A stretch of DNA of 6,253 nucleotides from positions 11,704-17,956 of the forward strand of contig DDJH01000202.1 of NCBI GenBank assembly GCA_002338895.1, given 5' to 3'. The notes under the pieces were generated by a model. The model did no database searches. It had not been told where the DNA came from and saw only the letters and a list, made by a program, of their open reading frames with translations. Source of the stretch: Lentisphaeria bacterium UBA1829 (GTDB lineage Bacteria > Verrucomicrobiota > Lentisphaeria > Victivallales > UBA1829). Shown piece by piece: positions 5,409 through 6,253 of the stretch (position 1 is its first letter; each line of letters starts with the position of its first letter). Made by a program: the position numbers and the translations under genes.

Positions 5409-6253
5409 ATGGCACTCTCCTTTCCGTTTTCCTCCTTGACGGCGGTCTCCCGGACAAGGGTTTCCGCCCGGAGCGCGGCCTCGTCGAACGCCATCGTGTC
5501 GGCGGGGGCCTTCGCAAATTTCACCATGTCGGCGGAGGCCAGAAACTCCTTCAGGAAGCTGCGCTGTTTCTCTTCCAGCGGTCCGCCGGAACGGATCTCA
5601 TCCAGGAATTCCCGGGTCGTCTGATGCTCCGCCCGCAGGTGGAAGCGCTGTTCAAGATAGCTCCGGATCACGTCGGTCAGACGCATGATCGCCAGAGCCG
5701 CATCCGCCTTCCCCCCGTGCAGATCGGAACGGATCGCCCCGATCGACTCCAGCGCAAGATCCCAGGGCGGAAGCAGAGCGCGTTTCGCCCCTCTCCGGCG
5801 GAGAAGAACCCAGAGAACAAGAACGATCAGAATCAGAATGCCGACGGCGAGGGCGACAGGCACGGTGCGGTTTTCCGCTTCGGCACTCTGCGGAATCCGT
5901 CCGGCGATTTCGAGTTTGTCCCCTCCGGTCACCGTCAGAGCCCGGCTCCGGAAGGCGGGAAGCGTCAGCGAAAGATTCTGCTTCTTCTCCGCGCCGCCTT
6001 CCACGACCGTTTCAACGGATCCGGCCGGAATCTCTCCCGGACGGAACGCATGGAGGGAACCGCGGATCTCCCAGAGCGTGTAGCCCCATCCGATCCGCGC
6101 CCGGCGTAAGACCGGGGGGCCGGAGAGCTGGGAACCTTCTCCGGTGCGGACATCCAGCGAAGCCGGCGTGCGTCCCCAGGGAATCCGGAGTTCGGCGGAA
6201 AAATCGATGTTCCGGCCGATCGGCACGTCGCGCTCCGCGGAAAGACGGACCGT
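5405..6253 (-). CDS. DUF4381-like membrane protein of the bat operon (N-terminus beyond window)
   Basis: The visible 282 codons stay open to the window edge, so the true start lies outside. The visible part has three regions. Residues 1 to about 128 are a beta-rich, charged, probably periplasmic region without recognised motifs. A single strong membrane segment follows (about 132-151, VPVALAVGILILIVLVLWVLL), then a basic stop-transfer stretch, RRRGAKR. The cytoplasmic C-terminal part is predicted helical. It contains IRSYLEQRFHLRAEHQTTREFLDEI and, later, a short VKFAK motif, a pattern I associate with DUF4381-type proteins next to BatA in MoxR/DUF58/VWA clusters. The inferred role is an integral-membrane partner linking the periplasmic VWA protein to a cytoplasmic MoxR ATPase; this is not shown by the sequence. 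The TGA stop overlaps the BatA start by ATGA. The family assignment is from memory of motif and context and should be confirmed by profile search. Confidence 0.75.
   Translation of the reverse strand, partial: TVRLSAERDVPIGRNIDFSAELRIPWGRTPASLDVRTGEGSQLSGPPVLRRARIGWGYTLWEIRGSLHAFRPGEIPAGSVETVVEGGAEKKQNLSLTLPAFRSRALTVTGGDKLEIAGRIPQSAEAENRTVPVALAVGILILIVLVLWVLLRRRGAKRALLPPWDLALESIGAIRSDLHGGKADAALAIMRLTDVIRSYLEQRFHLRAEHQTTREFLDEIRSGGPLEEKQRSFLKEFLASADMVKFAKAPADTMAFDEAALRAETLVRETAVKEENGKESAI

Noticed and set aside
6224..6226. GTG as the start of the DUF4381-like gene
   Set aside because: The frame stays open for nine more codons to the window edge with similar composition, and the visible N-terminal part has no signal peptide. 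The true start is most likely outside.

Overview
The window is GC-rich (by eye about 58-60%) bacterial chromosomal DNA, packed with genes and with almost no non-coding sequence. I see no mobile elements, tRNA or rRNA genes, CRISPR arrays or integration scars. The evidence points to a Gram-negative bacterium: there is a lipobox lipoprotein, exported proteins, and a Bat-type (aerotolerance-operon-like) VWA membrane protein preceded by a DUF4381-like membrane protein. That gene pair, the base composition and the protein style fit the PVC superphylum, perhaps Lentisphaerota/Verrucomicrobiota. This placement is an inference, not a demonstrated identity.

Left half (1-3147, + strand): four genes run in one direction with overlapping stop/start codons, so they look like one translationally coupled operon. 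They are the C-terminal ATPase end of a sensor histidine kinase (cut by the window edge), a secreted 5'-nucleotidase-type metallophosphoesterase, a small predicted lipoprotein, and a 333-residue exported protein of unknown function. The last three all carry export signals, so the operon appears to supply an envelope or periplasmic function downstream of, or alongside, a signalling kinase. The substrate cannot be read from the sequence.

Right half (3107-6253, - strand): the first gene to be transcribed (5405-6253) is a DUF4381-like protein cut at its N-terminus by the window edge. It overlaps a BatA-like VWA protein by ATGA. After the batA stop there is a 97-nt gap containing a perfect 14-bp inverted repeat, which probably ends the bat transcript. 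A membrane-anchored YkuE/YaeI-type metallophosphoesterase with four predicted membrane segments follows.

The two gene groups converge and their coding regions overlap tail to tail by 41 bp (3107-3147). The window therefore holds two unrelated metallophosphoesterases, one secreted and one membrane-tethered, on opposite strands. I do not see clear evidence of a previously undescribed system. The points most worth checking are the two unrecognised exported proteins coupled to the nucleotidase, the altered substrate-site motif of that nucleotidase, the long inverted repeat, and the convergent coding overlap.
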